Origin: Mayamaea pseudoterrestris
Taxonomy: Eukaryota; Bacillariophyta; Bacillariophyceae; Sellaphorales; Sellaphoraceae
Assembly: GCA_027923505.1 (NCBI GenBank)
Contig: BROI01000002.1
Span: 1,302,001-1,366,000, forward strand
Reading direction: 5' to 3'
DNA length: 64,000 nt
Under the pieces are notes generated by a model. That model worked only from the letters and a program-made list of their open reading frames with translations, ran no database searches and had not been told where the DNA came from. Positions 9,991 through 18,715 of this stretch are shown here, one piece after another. Each line of letters starts with the position of its first letter. Position 1 is the first letter of the stretch. Both the position numbers and the translations under genes were made by a program.

Positions 9991-11503
9991 ATGAATCACT
10001 TACCTCTTGTTTTGACTCGAACGACGTCTCCGTCTCGCGGCGCTGCCTCTCCAACGTCATCCATGTTGGAGTGCGACTACGACGTTCGACCAACCATTCT
10101 CTACAAGGTATTTTTGAACAAAACAATTTTACAGAGCTTCTGTACCTTTAATTGGCTAACATATACCTTTTGTACTCTTAATTCAGTGCATACAAAATAA
10201 AGCATGGCAACGCTGCATCCAAATACTCAATCATCCGGATCACGCCACCCAAGCATCCGTCTGGGTCGTCCGCAAGGAATCCAACGACAAGACCAACGGC
10301 AAACTCCGATGGCGGCTACTTCCCTTACATGCCGCACTCATTTTCCAAGCTCCGTTTCATGTCATTGAAGCGTTGTTGGAAGCATATCCCGAAGCAGCCG
10401 CCGCCAAGGATGATCAAGGCATGCTGCCCCTGCACTTGGCGCTGCGGAACCGACCCGTGCAGTGGGTTTCCGTGGAGGAACTGCTCGCGGCGTATCCAGC
10501 GGGAGTCTACGTGCAGGATCGCAAGGGACGAACGCCGCTTCAAGGCGCGGCCAGTGCCAGTAATGGCGCAGCAGATTCGAATCGATCCATTTCAACGAGC
10601 AATACACTTGACAACAATGAACACGACAATGATTCCAGTAGTAGCAATAATCACGCGGCACTCTCCGTGCTGCAACTATACACGCAAATTGCAGTCGCCG
10701 GAGAGCGGAGACGACTGGAGCCGCCGGCGATTGCGTCGGCAGTTTCGTCGAACGAACATTCACTGCAAATGAGGCAACTGGAGCAAAAGCATGCCGACAC
10801 GCTCCACCAGTTTCAAATACTACTGCAAAAGGAAAAGCAGCATTGGAAGGAGCAATTAGAATCTATAAGAAGAGAGAAGGAAAGTCAGGCTCAGCAGGCG
10901 AACGCCAAGGAAGCCATTTTGATGCAAGAGATTGAACGGCTCCGCCAGTCGCCGTCTACCAATTTAATGCCAACCAGTCCCACCATGCAGAACATGCGGG
11001 TCCTTGAACTAGAGCAAGAAAACAATATACTCCGAGAAGCCATTGAAGGCTTGTACAATCAGCATCAGTCGTTGCAAAAGAGTATGGAAAAACTGCAAGT
11101 GGAACAAAACCATGCGCAGGAATATCAGGCAAAGCATCTCGAGTCACTCAATCAATCCGTTCAACAAGCCAATGCCTCACGACAAGCTCATTTGGCAGTT
11201 TGGAAAAGCCAGCTGCTGCAAGCCGGCAAGCTGGTCACGGAAAAACTAGCGCAGGTTGGTTTGACGAGTTCCAGTATGGACGATGATGACAACAATGAAG
11301 GTACTTGTTTGGAGCAGATTGAGATTGACCAGGACAATGCAGAATCTCAAGAAAGCAGCGTCGTGGTGGTCAGAGTGCCAAAGACATTCTTTCAATCGCA
11401 CGACGAATCGTCACCACTTGCAGCAGCAACATTGTCGGCTGCGACGGAAGCGACGCGCAGCTCCGCGACAACGGAACCGCGGCGCAACTACGCCAATGCT
11501 TGA
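9991..11503 (+). CDS. Ankyrin-repeat protein with coiled coil
   Basis: Two exons, 9991-10107 and 10187-11503, joined by a phase-0 79-nt intron (gtattt...attcag), give 477 residues. The junction reads ...PTILYK then CIQNKAWQRCIQILNHP. Ankyrin-like repeats follow: LRWRLLPLHAALIFQAP, VIEALLEAYPEAAAAKDDQG, MLPLHLALRNRPVQWVS and DRKGRTPLQGA. This repeat style (ALLEAYPEA, LPLHLAL) is common in diatom ankyrin families. From about residue 230 a long Gln/Glu/Lys-rich coiled coil runs for some 170 residues (LHQFQILLQKEKQHWKEQLE). The tail is acidic, then Ser/Thr/Ala-rich. It is presumably a cytosolic scaffold; partner unknown. The upstream ATG at 9991 is required to keep the first repeat. Confidence 0.82.
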
Positions 11504-12233
11504 AAGGATCCGTATCGACAAGCAAATCGACGGCAATTGTCGTCAATTGAAGGCAGTTTCACGAAAAGCGGGAATGGCTGGGCGGCAATTCGACGGGCCT
11601 CACCTGAGGGCGCCGCGATCAAATCGGCATGGTGTACGGGATCGACAAGCGCCGCACGAAACTCAGTCTGTTGTAGAGGAACCATGTAACATAGACGAGC
11701 AGGACATTCAACGCGAAGATTTGCAGGTGGATCAAGTCCAGCAACCAATCCCAAGCACTGAACTTGCCAGGAATGGCGACGCTACGCCCAAGTTGCTGCT
11801 CCGTGTGCCAATGCTTGCCGGCCGAGGCGGTCGTATGAGCGGGACTCTTGACAAGTTTGAAGCAATACCTGGCTTTCGAACGAGTTATAATGCAGCCAAA
11901 TTCCAGATTCAAGTCATGAGTTTAGTGGGATGCTTTGTCGCAGCAGCGTCATATGCCGATTTTGGCTGTCAATCCGAGGAAAAGCTTTCCATGCTCCGCG
12001 ATGTCACGGGCACGGTCTCAAGCGTGGCATTGCAGATTGTGTCTATAATGAGCAAGAAGATGCATTTACTGTCAGGTTCTCTCTCGCAGCGCCATAAATG
12101 CAGTGGCGAGCACAAGCCAGGACGCAGCCCGGTGCTACCGCACGACTATCTTCATTTATATAAAGTAGGAGGGAAAACCTATGTACTGGGCTTTCTGCCC
12201 GAGCTTTGGAAAACCCATATACAAGTATACTAA
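11496..12233 (+). CDS. Uncertain frame overlapping the end of the ankyrin gene
   Basis: A 245-codon frame starts at an ATG that overlaps the stop of the ankyrin gene (ATGCTTGA) and stays open to 12233. Its first 120 residues are Arg/Gln/Glu-rich; then come FRTSYNAAKFQIQVMSLVGCFVAAASYADFG, quoted here only as a landmark split by its hydrophobic core VMSLVGCFVAAAS, and a Lys/His-rich tail. No family is recognised. It could be a separate small gene, or a C-terminal part of the ankyrin protein reached by an intron that I could not place, or a chance frame. The opposite strand also has open frames here, so the evidence is weak. Confidence 0.3.
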   Translation: MLERIRIDKQIDGNCRQLKAVSRKAGMAGRQFDGPHLRAPRSNRHGVRDRQAPHETQSVVEEPCNIDEQDIQREDLQVDQVQQPIPSTELARNGDATPKLLLRVPMLAGRGGRMSGTLDKFEAIPGFRTSYNAAKFQIQVMSLVGCFVAAASYADFGCQSEEKLSMLRDVTGTVSSVALQIVSIMSKKMHLLSGSLSQRHKCSGEHKPGRSPVLPHDYLHLYKVGGKTYVLGFLPELWKTHIQVY

Positions 12234-12296
12234 AGTTGATAGTACTTCTGAAGTTGCTACAGAATTTTAAAGTCATATAGCTAGTCTTAATATTGT

Positions 12297-12911
12297 TTAG
12301 ACAGCCTTGGCCAACACTACACCTTCAAACTTGTCTTGAAACCACTTGATTGAGTCCTCCTTGGTTACTTTATGGTTCATTCCGACGCGTGACTGGCGAA
12401 CTGTGAACAAAATCAAGACAATGGTAAGCAAGCGTTACAGCAATGATAATGCCACAACGAAGCGACAAGCATCAAGATGCGTACCTTTTCTCTTGGCGAC
12501 GCGAGCACCCGCGCGGTTCAAGCAGACGAAAAAGTCGAGTCCATAGATACCGGTAGTCGGGTCGTACTTGATTCCAAGATCAATGTGCTCACTGATACCA
12601 AAACCAAAGTTTCCAGTGTCGGAAAAGTTGCGCTGTAGCAACTCGTATTCCTTGACCTTGAGGCCACGCTCGAGAATCTCCATGGCCTTTTCTCCCCGCA
12701 CCGTCACATGGACGGCAATCTTTTCGTTACGACGAATACCAAACGATCGGAGCGTGTAGCGGGCCTTGGAGTATACCGGCTGCTGCCCCGTCAACTGCTC
12801 CAGCACACGAGCGGCACGGGTCAATCGATCGCCCGATTCACCGACACAACAATTTAACACGAGCTTGTCAACCTTGATTTCTCGCATTGGATTCTGCTTT
12901 GCTTCCGCCAT
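12297..12911 (-). CDS. RPL11: 60S ribosomal protein L11 (uL5)
   Basis: Two exons, 12485-12911 and 12297-12400, are joined across an 84-nt phase-1 intron (gtacgc...ttcacag) and give 176 residues, the usual size for eukaryotic L11. The match is very strong: [59 protein letters not shown] and [19 protein letters not shown]. The second exon supplies the conserved tail [20 protein letters not shown]11 binds 5S rRNA and sits in the central protuberance of the large subunit. Reading through the intron instead would replace the conserved tail with a short unrelated one, so the splice is well supported. Start context is gcaaacATGgcg. Confidence 0.96.
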
Positions 12912-13342
12912 GTTTGCTAGAGTGTCTGCAAAGTGAATGTGTCTGAATGACAGTATGATACCGAGCGGGGACGAGTGTGATGCAATGCTTGCATGCATCC
13001 GTCGTTGGAAGAGCGGCTAGTAAAGAGGTAGAAGGTAAGTTGCATCAGGTGCATGTGCTGCTGACGCAATCCGTGCTGTTAGTACAGTACAGTACAGAAC
13101 TACATACTCCTATCATAACTATACTCGAATTGTAATAGAATATAGGCATCCGCTGCTCTGACAAGTTTATTTAGGCTTTCAACTTAAGTAGAGCAGGAAA
13201 ACACAATAAATAGTGCGAAAGCAAGAACGAGTCGCTCGCGCGACAGTGGGTGCATGGCATCATAGAGGCATACAAACAGCTGGGCATCTAAACCTCACAG
13301 AGTGCTATTACAAAACCTTCTGCAGCTACACCATTATTTTAT
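12912..13342. other. Intergenic region upstream of RPL11
   Basis: These 431 bases separate the RPL11 start from the 3' end of the YibB/HtrL-like gene, both on the minus strand. A short tandem of gtaca/cagta units (agtacagtacagtacag) lies at about 13081-13097 and a TGACGC hexamer near 13064. It should hold the RPL11 promoter and the terminator of the next gene. I see no coding sequence or RNA gene in it. Confidence 0.4.
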
Positions 13343-14395
13343 CTATTTGTCAGCGGTAGCATTCAGCCGTATCAGTTCCACATCGGTACCATAATGTAAC
13401 ACATGTCGCACGGCAAAGTAGTTGTTATCGCCGATTCGATTCCCTGGCGCATACGCGCACAGCGTTGGTGCCACTTGGCAGGCGCTTTGCAGCAGCATTT
13501 GATCCTCACCAATGAACCACTTACGCTCAATGAATGCATCTATCGTTTCGCTAAAGACCCGATGGTAGTTTTTCCAAGCCACTGCTGTGCCAGCGCCTTG
13601 TGAGCCCGAATGGTAGAAGAATTGGCCCGCGCGAAGCTTCTCATGCCACAATTGCGTCGGCGGCTGCCGCACTGTTTGATGCGCGGCCCACAACGTTGCT
13701 CCTTCTGGTACTACTGTTTCATGCTGGACAATTCGCTTGCCGTTATAGCGACCATTTCTGTAACATCCAATGTCTGCGTACATGTAAAAGTTGGAACTGA
13801 AAAAGTTGTACTGGATCGCTGTCATGACCCACCATGATTTTGATAGCCATATCCAAAAAAGCTGATAGGATTTGTGTATGCGCTTCTCCGGGTCAATGTC
13901 GAGCTCGTTTTGCCAAAAGAGTTGCGAGGAATTGAAGCGCTCGGATCGAATTTTTGAAATGGGCAGATCCTGCAAGGTCGTTTCAATAATGACAGTGGCA
14001 TTGAGTGCATGTTGGCGAAGTGATAGAATCTTGTCTACCAGAATAGTCTCTGTAAAGACAACGACTGGATCTAGTGTGCTTAACATGTTTGTCATCCACC
14101 TCGTGTACTCGTCGGATGAATGTTTGGAAGCCGTGTAGAAATAGCCAGTGACCACTGTTGAAGAAGATGTCACTAGCTGGTCCGCGCCTTTGACGATTCG
14201 GAAATTTTGAGGAGGCATTTGCAGAGCCTTGGCGGCAGTCAATGGAACATTTGTTTGGGCAATCGCAATCAGAAAGTCACCGTTCGCATTACGGGGGCTG
14301 CTGAATGTTCCAATGAGATGCAGACGCGTAATGCAGAATGCACACAGTAAAAAGATGACATTACGCCGTCTAGTTCCTATTTTGGGACGAGCCAT
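13343..14395 (-). CDS. YibB/HtrL-like type II membrane protein
   Basis: One exon encodes 350 residues. A basic N-terminus (MARPKIGTRRR) is followed by a single hydrophobic helix at about 13-31, a type II signal anchor. The luminal part resembles the HtrL/YibB family (bacterial LPS-region proteins of glycosyltransferase-like fold): VTGYFYTASKHSSDEYTRWM, DPVVVFTETI, YMYADIGCYRN, and the GQFFYHSGSQGAGTAVAW stretch ending in WFIGEDQMLLQ. NAT and NSS sequons (HALNATVI, RFNSSQL, RLNATADK) agree with an ER/Golgi lumen location. A Golgi glycan-modifying role is inferred. The family is mostly bacterial but scattered in eukaryotes, so old transfer is possible. Family assignment rests on motif spacing recalled from memory. 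Confidence 0.72.
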   Translation of the reverse strand: MARPKIGTRRRNVIFLLCAFCITRLHLIGTFSSPRNANGDFLIAIAQTNVPLTAAKALQMPPQNFRIVKGADQLVTSSSTVVTGYFYTASKHSSDEYTRWMTNMLSTLDPVVVFTETILVDKILSLRQHALNATVIIETTLQDLPISKIRSERFNSSQLFWQNELDIDPEKRIHKSYQLFWIWLSKSWWVMTAIQYNFFSSNFYMYADIGCYRNGRYNGKRIVQHETVVPEGATLWAAHQTVRQPPTQLWHEKLRAGQFFYHSGSQGAGTAVAWKNYHRVFSETIDAFIERKWFIGEDQMLLQSACQVAPTLCAYAPGNRIGDNNYFAVRHVLHYGTDVELIRLNATADK

Positions 14396-14737
14396 GATGC
14401 GTCTACCGATCTACAAGCCTCAGAGTTGCGCGAGATGAAAGGGTCGGTGCGGAGAGTGCCTGCGCCGATTCGTGTGACTGGCCGCTGCCGCGACGGGCTG
14501 ATACGTACCGGTACGTATGAATACGATTGAAACTGTGAATGGCATCCGTTTCCAAGGCGCATGTGACTGACGCTTCACCACTTTCGATGCGACATCAACA
14601 CGACAGTATGTGACACGACAACATGATCATGCGACGAAAGACCTTTCGCCGTTCATTGTCCATCGTCCTTGACTGCATTGCCACTGCCTTTTAGAGACCT
14701 CCAGTTTCATTGCATCTATCAACAAGCAGCTGCAGCA
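14396..14737. other. Divergent intergenic region with a palindrome
   Basis: This 342 bp stretch lies between the YibB/HtrL-like start and the ATG at 14738 on the other strand. It holds a perfect 18-bp palindrome at 14501-14518 (listed separately) and a TGACGC hexamer near 14569. No coding sequence is apparent. Confidence 0.4.
14501..14518. repeat. Perfect 18-bp palindrome
   Basis: ATACGTACCGGTACGTAT reads the same on both strands. It lies 106 bp upstream of the YibB/HtrL-like start codon, in a divergent promoter region. Perfect palindromes of this length are rare by chance, and a dimeric transcription-factor site is the simplest explanation. Confidence 0.6.
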
Positions 14738-15966
14738 ATGATCGGAACTATAGCTAGATTTACTCTCTTACTTTGGACTGCCGATGCTTTCTGCCGCCCA
14801 AGTCGCCGTCAACCCGTAAACTGCATTCACACCGGTCGTCGCGAGGAAACGGAAAATAATAATCATGGGAACAAGCCGCCACCTCCAACCAACCTGTTTC
14901 ACCGCAAGGCTGACTTTGATAGAAACAAGCATTCATTTCCATCCAATATGAAGTGACTGCCCATCTAGAAGAATTGGCACTGCTACCTGCTACTTGCCAC
15001 CGACGAATCATCTTACGTTGATTCCGTGGAGGAGCATCGTCTTTTTTGATCTTGCAAAATCCCGGCCATGAGTACAAATACCTCCGAACTCACCACCGAC
15101 AGAACACAATCAGAGGTTTCTGCAGCGAAAAAAGTTGTCGTGCAGATGGTTGCACATGGTGCGTCAGTGTCACAGATGCGCCTGTCAATCGTGACATGTT
15201 TGCGATGGCGGGCGTCAGTGATCCTGACAACCCAAAACATGAGAGAGCTGTGCAGATTATCAGAATTCTGCTGCGCATATATGCAGCCGCGCCTCGCCAT
15301 GACTACTGGCAGCGGCAGCAAGTCCAAGCATAAGGCCAAGAAACAGAAGGATAAGCGTCGCGTGAAACACGCCACAGGCCACGCCCCAAGTGGTATGGAC
15401 AAACTGGTAGACGGTGCTCCGGCAAAAAGTGTTCCTCATGGCGTTTTGTTGGAACCCAAGTCGCCGCATGCCGGTGCTGCGGGCATTGCCTCTCGCAACC
15501 AGCAGCATACTTGTAGCAAGGCAGGGAAAAGGGAAGGCCATTGTTAACGGCGAGGGCAGGGGCAAGACGAGAGTATCGGTGCCGTTGCCCATCACTCCTC
15601 GAGCGCGCCGACGCACTCGAAAGAAGGCATCACTTGCCGCCATTTCTATGCAAAGAATTGAACCACAATGGCAGCAACGATACAAAATGCACCGGCGTTC
15701 GCGAAAGAGACCACCTGCCTCCATTTTTAGAAGATACGTTTATCGACGACATCGACGATGACGCCGTACCTGAGGATAACATCACAACACCGCCTTGCTT
15801 GTTATACGACAAGTATGATCCGACGAAAAACCGTTTTCGCTCCGTGTTTTCATGTCGTCGGCTATGGCTCACGAGGACGCCCGCTGCCGGGATGACGAGA
15901 CGGAAGATTGTTGTTTGTTCATGGTGGAATGACGGCCAAGGTCTCCGTTTCTTGTGGAGCCCCTAA
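14738..15966 (+). pseudogene. Possible decayed or heavily spliced plastid-type gene
   Basis: The ATG at 14738 opens MIGTIARFTLLLWTADAFCRPS, split here by its function: a hydrophobic signal peptide followed by an ADAF|C site of the ASAF plastid type. The frame closes at 14956. Downstream, protein-like segments appear in different plus-strand frames in succession: VNRDMFAMAGVSDPDNPKHE near 15190-15250, KSKHKAKKQKDKRRVKHATG near 15320-15380, RARRRTRKKASLAAISMQR near 15600-15660, and EDTFIDDIDDDAVPEDN near 15727-15780, ending at 15966. I could not connect these with convincing GT-AG introns. Either the gene has drifted out of frame at several points, or it has introns I cannot place, or only the first frame is real. 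No family recognised. Confidence 0.35.
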
Positions 15967-16126
15967 ATAGATTGAGTCTCAAGGCCAGCGTGGTGAAAGA
16001 CAATATTTTGCAAGTCTGTCAATGGCGGAGGAAATTCACTGTCACGTCGTTGGCGAGGATGAGCTCGAAGTGAGGCTAGAATCACTTTTTTAAAAATATA
16101 TAGACGTTGACTGCATGATTTAACTT

Positions 16127-18388
16127 CTATTGCAATACATCTTCATCACCATCATCTTCATTGTCCCCTACTTCTTTGTCATAGCTACTGTCGTCCACCA
16201 TATCCTCAATTGATACGTCGAAGGACGACACATCAATCGCAGAGTCATCACAAGCGATGGAAAAAGTCATGGCATCTTCCAAGTATCTTCGCAGCTTGTC
16301 GACATCAGCATTCTCCATATCAATAGATCCATCCTCTGTGCGTTCAATCGTTTCCACTGGCACTTGAATGTCAGTGAACGCAAAGCCCAAAGACTTGGCC
16401 AACTCGTCCATTTGATGTGATTCATCCTCGGAAAGCACAGATACCACATGAGCGCCATCGCCGGCGGCAGCTCCTTGCTGACCGACACGTCCTACTCGAC
16501 CAGCAAGATGGACATACTCGCGAGGATCATCGACTGGAAGGTACATGGTGTAAACATGCGTCAAAGCAGGAAAGTCGAGGCCTCGAACAGAATTGGCAGT
16601 TGCCAGCATGACTGATGTTTGATTCCTCTTGAACTGATCCATGATAGTCAAAGGACGGACGCCCGTCTTTGGTAACAATACACACAACCAGTGGTCGCCC
16701 CATAGTGCATCTCGTAGTGGCTCAATTGCGGTTTTGGCGGAGTCCTCATCGGGAAAGAAGACGACAACTCTTGGTCGCTGCGCCAATATACCTGCTGCGA
16801 GCGCATCATCATACGCTTTCAACTCTGCTCGAATAAGCCGTGTCAAGGCCAGTAGCGCATTGTTGCCTTGGTAGATGGCCCTCTCATGCTTCAATCCAGG
16901 TTGCATGCATACGTCAAGATCGGTCAAGGACGCTGCCTTGGTTGTCTTTTCGTCAAACCCAGCTTCCTGCAAAGTATCAGCAATGAGAGGCACAAAGCTT
17001 GTTGATGTCGCCATGTAACTGCTGCCTTCAGGTATAAGACGATTGCTGACAGCCATGTTCCCTAGCTTCTTGGTAACACTTGCGCCTACAAGAAACGTGA
17101 GCCTGCTATACTCTCGTTCGTCGGCATATTCCTCAAAAAGTTTTGTCAGGGTAGAGCTGTCAATGAGCTCAAGGTCTAAATCCGCTTCATCAAAGATAAT
17201 TGTTCGCAGCATGGATGGTTTAACATCGCCATCATCTATCAGCTTGGTAAGGTACTGTGGCGTCGTGATGGCAACGTCGGTTTGCAGCTTCAAACCAAAT
17301 TCTGCTTCCTCATCATCTAAAACACAACCAATGCGGACTCCCTTTGGACCTTTAAATTTAAAAGAATTTGCCTTTCCAGACGACTGCGTCGCAGACTCCT
17401 TAATGTTGCCTCCAACGAGCTGATATAGCAGCATAGCCGTCTGCACCCCTAGCTCGCGCGTCGGAACAACAATGAGCGACAGCGGACTCGTGACATCACT
17501 TCCAGTTTCTCCGAGCGTTGCAATAGACGCTCCTGTTGCAATGGCGCCTCTGACCTGTTGCCTGCGACTACTGGAGCGAACAACTGGGCTCGTCACTAAC
17601 GCAATTCGATCCAGCAGATTACCAGTCGCATCGCCAACCCGTTCCTCGGCACCGACCCGAACGCGCTGCCGCTTGAACAGCGAGTCCGATAGCGCAGAAA
17701 GCATGGGGACCAAGTAGCTTAGCGTCTTGCCACTTCCGGTAGCGCCGGAAATGACGACTCCCATGTCTTTTCCACTAGAGTCAACGAGTTCGGACAGCGA
17801 TGATGTCGATTCCTTGTCAGTAGTAGCTGCCTCCGTAGTACCCCCAGCACTGTCACCGCTAATTGTTGCGTTACTGATAATAGCTTGCACAGCTTCCATG
17901 GCATTTATTTGAATCGTTGTTGGAAAGGTGTAGTTCAAGTTATCTAGTCGATCGGCAAGCCATGGCACCGCTCCAGCGCGCCACGACATGCGTCGACGCG
18001 TTGCTCGCAACGTCTCTGGATCAGCAGCCTTGGCTTCATCGCCATATAGGCGCTCCATGAAAATATTGGAAATGCGGCCAGCTTTTATAAAATCTTGCCT
18101 TTGAGCGGCATCGCGTAAGAGTGTATGGAGTTCGTTCAAGCTCATTGTCACATCTTGTAAGGGAGCGGCGGCGGATGAGATGTACTTGGAGGTCTCTCGG
18201 TCCGAGTTCAAATCAGATGCCAAGCTTAGTCTAGTACCTGCATGATATAATCGAAAATCATCATTCGATATCTTGCAGGCCTTCTTTCGAGCAATACGCG
18301 GTGATATCCACGAAGCTGAAGGACTCGTGCCGAGGAGAATGCATGATGCAAGCAAAGCCAGCCTCCTGCGATTCGTCGTCTGTCTCAT
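16127..18388 (-). CDS. Plastid-type DEAD-box RNA helicase
   Basis: One exon encodes 753 residues. The N-terminus MRQTTNRRRLALLASCILLG is a signal peptide, and the following SPSASW|ISPR fits a variant ASAF site with an aromatic at +1, so plastid import is likely. Helicase motifs are recognisable: TTIQINAMEAVQAI (Q motif), GATGSGKTLSYLVP (Walker A), VPTRELGVQTA, DEAD in IIFDEADLDLE, VRGLDFPALTHVY, and HLAGRVGRVGQQG. Motif III reads GAS instead of SAT, and motif VI has HLAGRVGR where most members have HRxGRxGR, so it is a divergent member. The tail is very acidic (DNEDDGDEDVLQ). Plastid DEAD-box proteins act in rRNA maturation and intron splicing; the exact substrate here is unknown. Confidence 0.85.
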   Translation of the reverse strand: MRQTTNRRRLALLASCILLGTSPSASWISPRIARKKACKISNDDFRLYHAGTRLSLASDLNSDRETSKYISSAAAPLQDVTMSLNELHTLLRDAAQRQDFIKAGRISNIFMERLYGDEAKAADPETLRATRRRMSWRAGAVPWLADRLDNLNYTFPTTIQINAMEAVQAIISNATISGDSAGGTTEAATTDKESTSSLSELVDSSGKDMGVVISGATGSGKTLSYLVPMLSALSDSLFKRQRVRVGAEERVGDATGNLLDRIALVTSPVVRSSSRRQQVRGAIATGASIATLGETGSDVTSPLSLIVVPTRELGVQTAMLLYQLVGGNIKESATQSSGKANSFKFKGPKGVRIGCVLDDEEAEFGLKLQTDVAITTPQYLTKLIDDGDVKPSMLRTIIFDEADLDLELIDSSTLTKLFEEYADEREYSRLTFLVGASVTKKLGNMAVSNRLIPEGSSYMATSTSFVPLIADTLQEAGFDEKTTKAASLTDLDVCMQPGLKHERAIYQGNNALLALTRLIRAELKAYDDALAAGILAQRPRVVVFFPDEDSAKTAIEPLRDALWGDHWLCVLLPKTGVRPLTIMDQFKRNQTSVMLATANSVRGLDFPALTHVYTMYLPVDDPREYVHLAGRVGRVGQQGAAAGDGAHVVSVLSEDESHQMDELAKSLGFAFTDIQVPVETIERTEDGSIDMENADVDKLRRYLEDAMTFSIACDDSAIDVSSFDVSIEDMVDDSSYDKEVGDNEDDGDEDVLQ

Positions 18389-18715
18389 TGTGATGGTAAA
18401 TTGCTACTTATAAACAGCTTTGCTTATGTTGCTTGCAGACACGTGTGGAGCTCTCAGTGCGGGGTCCATTTGCTTCACCTCTTTGAATGAGTCGATCGCG
18501 ATCGTCCATGGTGAAAAACACGTGGATGGATCGAATCGCGATGTCGCAACGTTACCACTGTGTATCGGCGTTTCGCTATCATGCGCGAGAATGACTTAAT
18601 CTTTGCGCAACAAGTACTGTATGGCGGAAATTCAGTGCGAGTGCTCATACATAATTGAATTACATGGAACGTTTACATAATAGTGATAAGAATATCATTC
18701 GTTTGACCAATACGC
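18389..18715. other. Intergenic region upstream of the plastid helicase
   Basis: These 327 bases lie between the helicase start and the end of ferrochelatase. Two CACGTG G-box hexamers occur, at 18440-18445 and 18519-18524, 52 and 131 bases from the helicase start codon; the first is within the 8-bp palindrome ACACGTGT. G-boxes are classic bHLH/bZIP sites in light-regulated promoters. No coding sequence is seen. Confidence 0.35.

Noticed and set aside
11496-11503. Bacterial-style start/stop coupling (ATGCTTGA) after the ankyrin gene
   Set aside because: Translational coupling is not expected in a nuclear genome; the overlap is reported only as an uncertain frame.
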